From contig BTPG01000006.1 in assembly GCA_036245525.1 (NCBI GenBank), positions 74,196,727-74,260,726 of the forward strand: a stretch of 64,000 bases of DNA, written 5' to 3'. Source of the DNA: Semisulcospira habei. Its lineage: Eukaryota > Mollusca > Gastropoda > Semisulcospiridae. The first letter of the stretch is position 1. Each line of letters opens with the position of its first letter. Both the position numbers and the translations under genes were made by a program. Below the pieces are notes generated by a model. The model saw nothing but the letters and a program-made list of their open reading frames with translations. It was not told where the DNA came from and ran no database searches. Positions 63,291 through 64,000 of this stretch are shown here, piece by piece.

Positions 63291-64000
63291 TCTTAAAAGA
63301 TGGGGAAGCCAACCCCATCCTTTAACTGTCAACCCTTATCCTCTACTTGTGTTATCGAGTCTGAATCATTTTCTGTCTTTTTTCTTGCTTTTTTAAAATT
63401 ATTTTTGTTGTTGTTGTTGATGATGTTCTGTCAGATTTGAAAAAAAAAACCACAAAAAACAACAAAACAACTACAACAGTGTGGTAAAACTATGGTCATA
63501 CCTCATTTGGCAAATTAGAACAAGTTTTCTCTCTCATTTAACAACTTCTTTTGAACTCCAGACCTGTTAATTGTCATTTTTTTTTAATGAACCACTGTTT
63601 TCGTTCATAGCCTTGTGAGATTGAGAAAATTGTAGCATGATGAACTGCCACAATGAGCCACAACAGTGTCAAGTTCAGCTAAGTATTTGTTGACATTACT
63701 GACCATTGCTGACCTTTTTGTGACTTTCATCTACAGACTGGTTATACAAATGGGCAATTTTTTAAAATATAAAAGCAATCAATGGCAGATATCTTCGAAC
63801 CAGTCTCAACGTATGTATATACATAAAATGGTCTCAAGTCCAGTGTATATTATTACTACAAGATGATAGACCAACTATTGATGGGTGGTTGAAAAGAGAA
63901 TGCATAGCCAAGGATAACCTGTTGAATTACCAAGAAGCGATGAGACAGGAATAGAAAGTTCAGACTGGAAGTGCACATACAGCTAACATACAACTGTGAA
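63291..64000. other. End of window, nothing recognised
   Basis: AT-rich DNA with homopolymer runs and a TTGTTG repeat near 63400. No exon of the upstream ABCG ATPase domain could be recognised here. Confidence 0.4.

Overview
This is a eukaryotic, intron-rich and very repeat-rich window. The two host genes have spliced exons with GT-AG junctions. The repeats (RTE-type and CR1/L2-type LINEs, DIRS-type tyrosine-recombinase retroelements, piggyBac, hAT, many MITE-like palindromes and a young SINE-like family) point to an animal, most likely a mollusc such as a marine gastropod. That assignment is inference from gene structure and repeat style, not from a database match.

Only two host genes are supported. 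On the + strand, ribosomal protein S10 (RPS10/eS10) has a short pyrimidine-rich 5' exon near 11183-11216, five coding exons (11517-11657, 17320-17497, 23047-23109, 27080-27132, 27397-27474) that join in phase to 170 residues, and an AATAAA at 27504. On the - strand lies the C-terminal membrane half of an ABCG-family ABC transporter, in six exons from about 59925 down to the stop at 47456; its ATPase half should lie beyond 64000.

Layout: 57-6962 holds a palindromic MITE directly followed by a 6.6 kb element with inverted terminal repeats. That element is GC-rich, carries a wrecked tyrosine recombinase at one end and a tandem-repeat array at the other. 8064-10432 is a 5'-truncated RTE LINE with an almost undamaged reverse transcriptase and a clear target-site duplication (TSD). 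11.2-27.5 kb is RPS10, whose introns are filled with LINE ends, SINE, hAT-like, piggyBac-like and Tc1-like pieces. 28.4-37.6 kb is a nested stack: a DIRS retroelement split by a hAT element with a BED finger, itself split by a piggyBac element at a TTAA inside the transposase frame. 37.6-40.2 kb is a CR1/L2-type LINE with a SINE in its 3' end. 42.15-45.14 kb is a large imperfect inverted duplication. 47.4-59.9 kb is the ABCG gene, whose introns hold a four-level nest (hairpin, RNase H LINE, RTE fragment, SINE), a 2.7 kb TIR element with an iterated end, a further RTE fragment, a near-complete RTE copy and several palindromes. 60-64 kb has no recognised gene but holds two more inverted-repeat elements.

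The genes here do not form a pathway. The biology is that of two host genes whose introns act as landing ground for successive waves of mobile elements. The insertion order can be read from TSDs and interrupted frames. Boundaries were read by eye and may be off by a few bases where stated as approximate.
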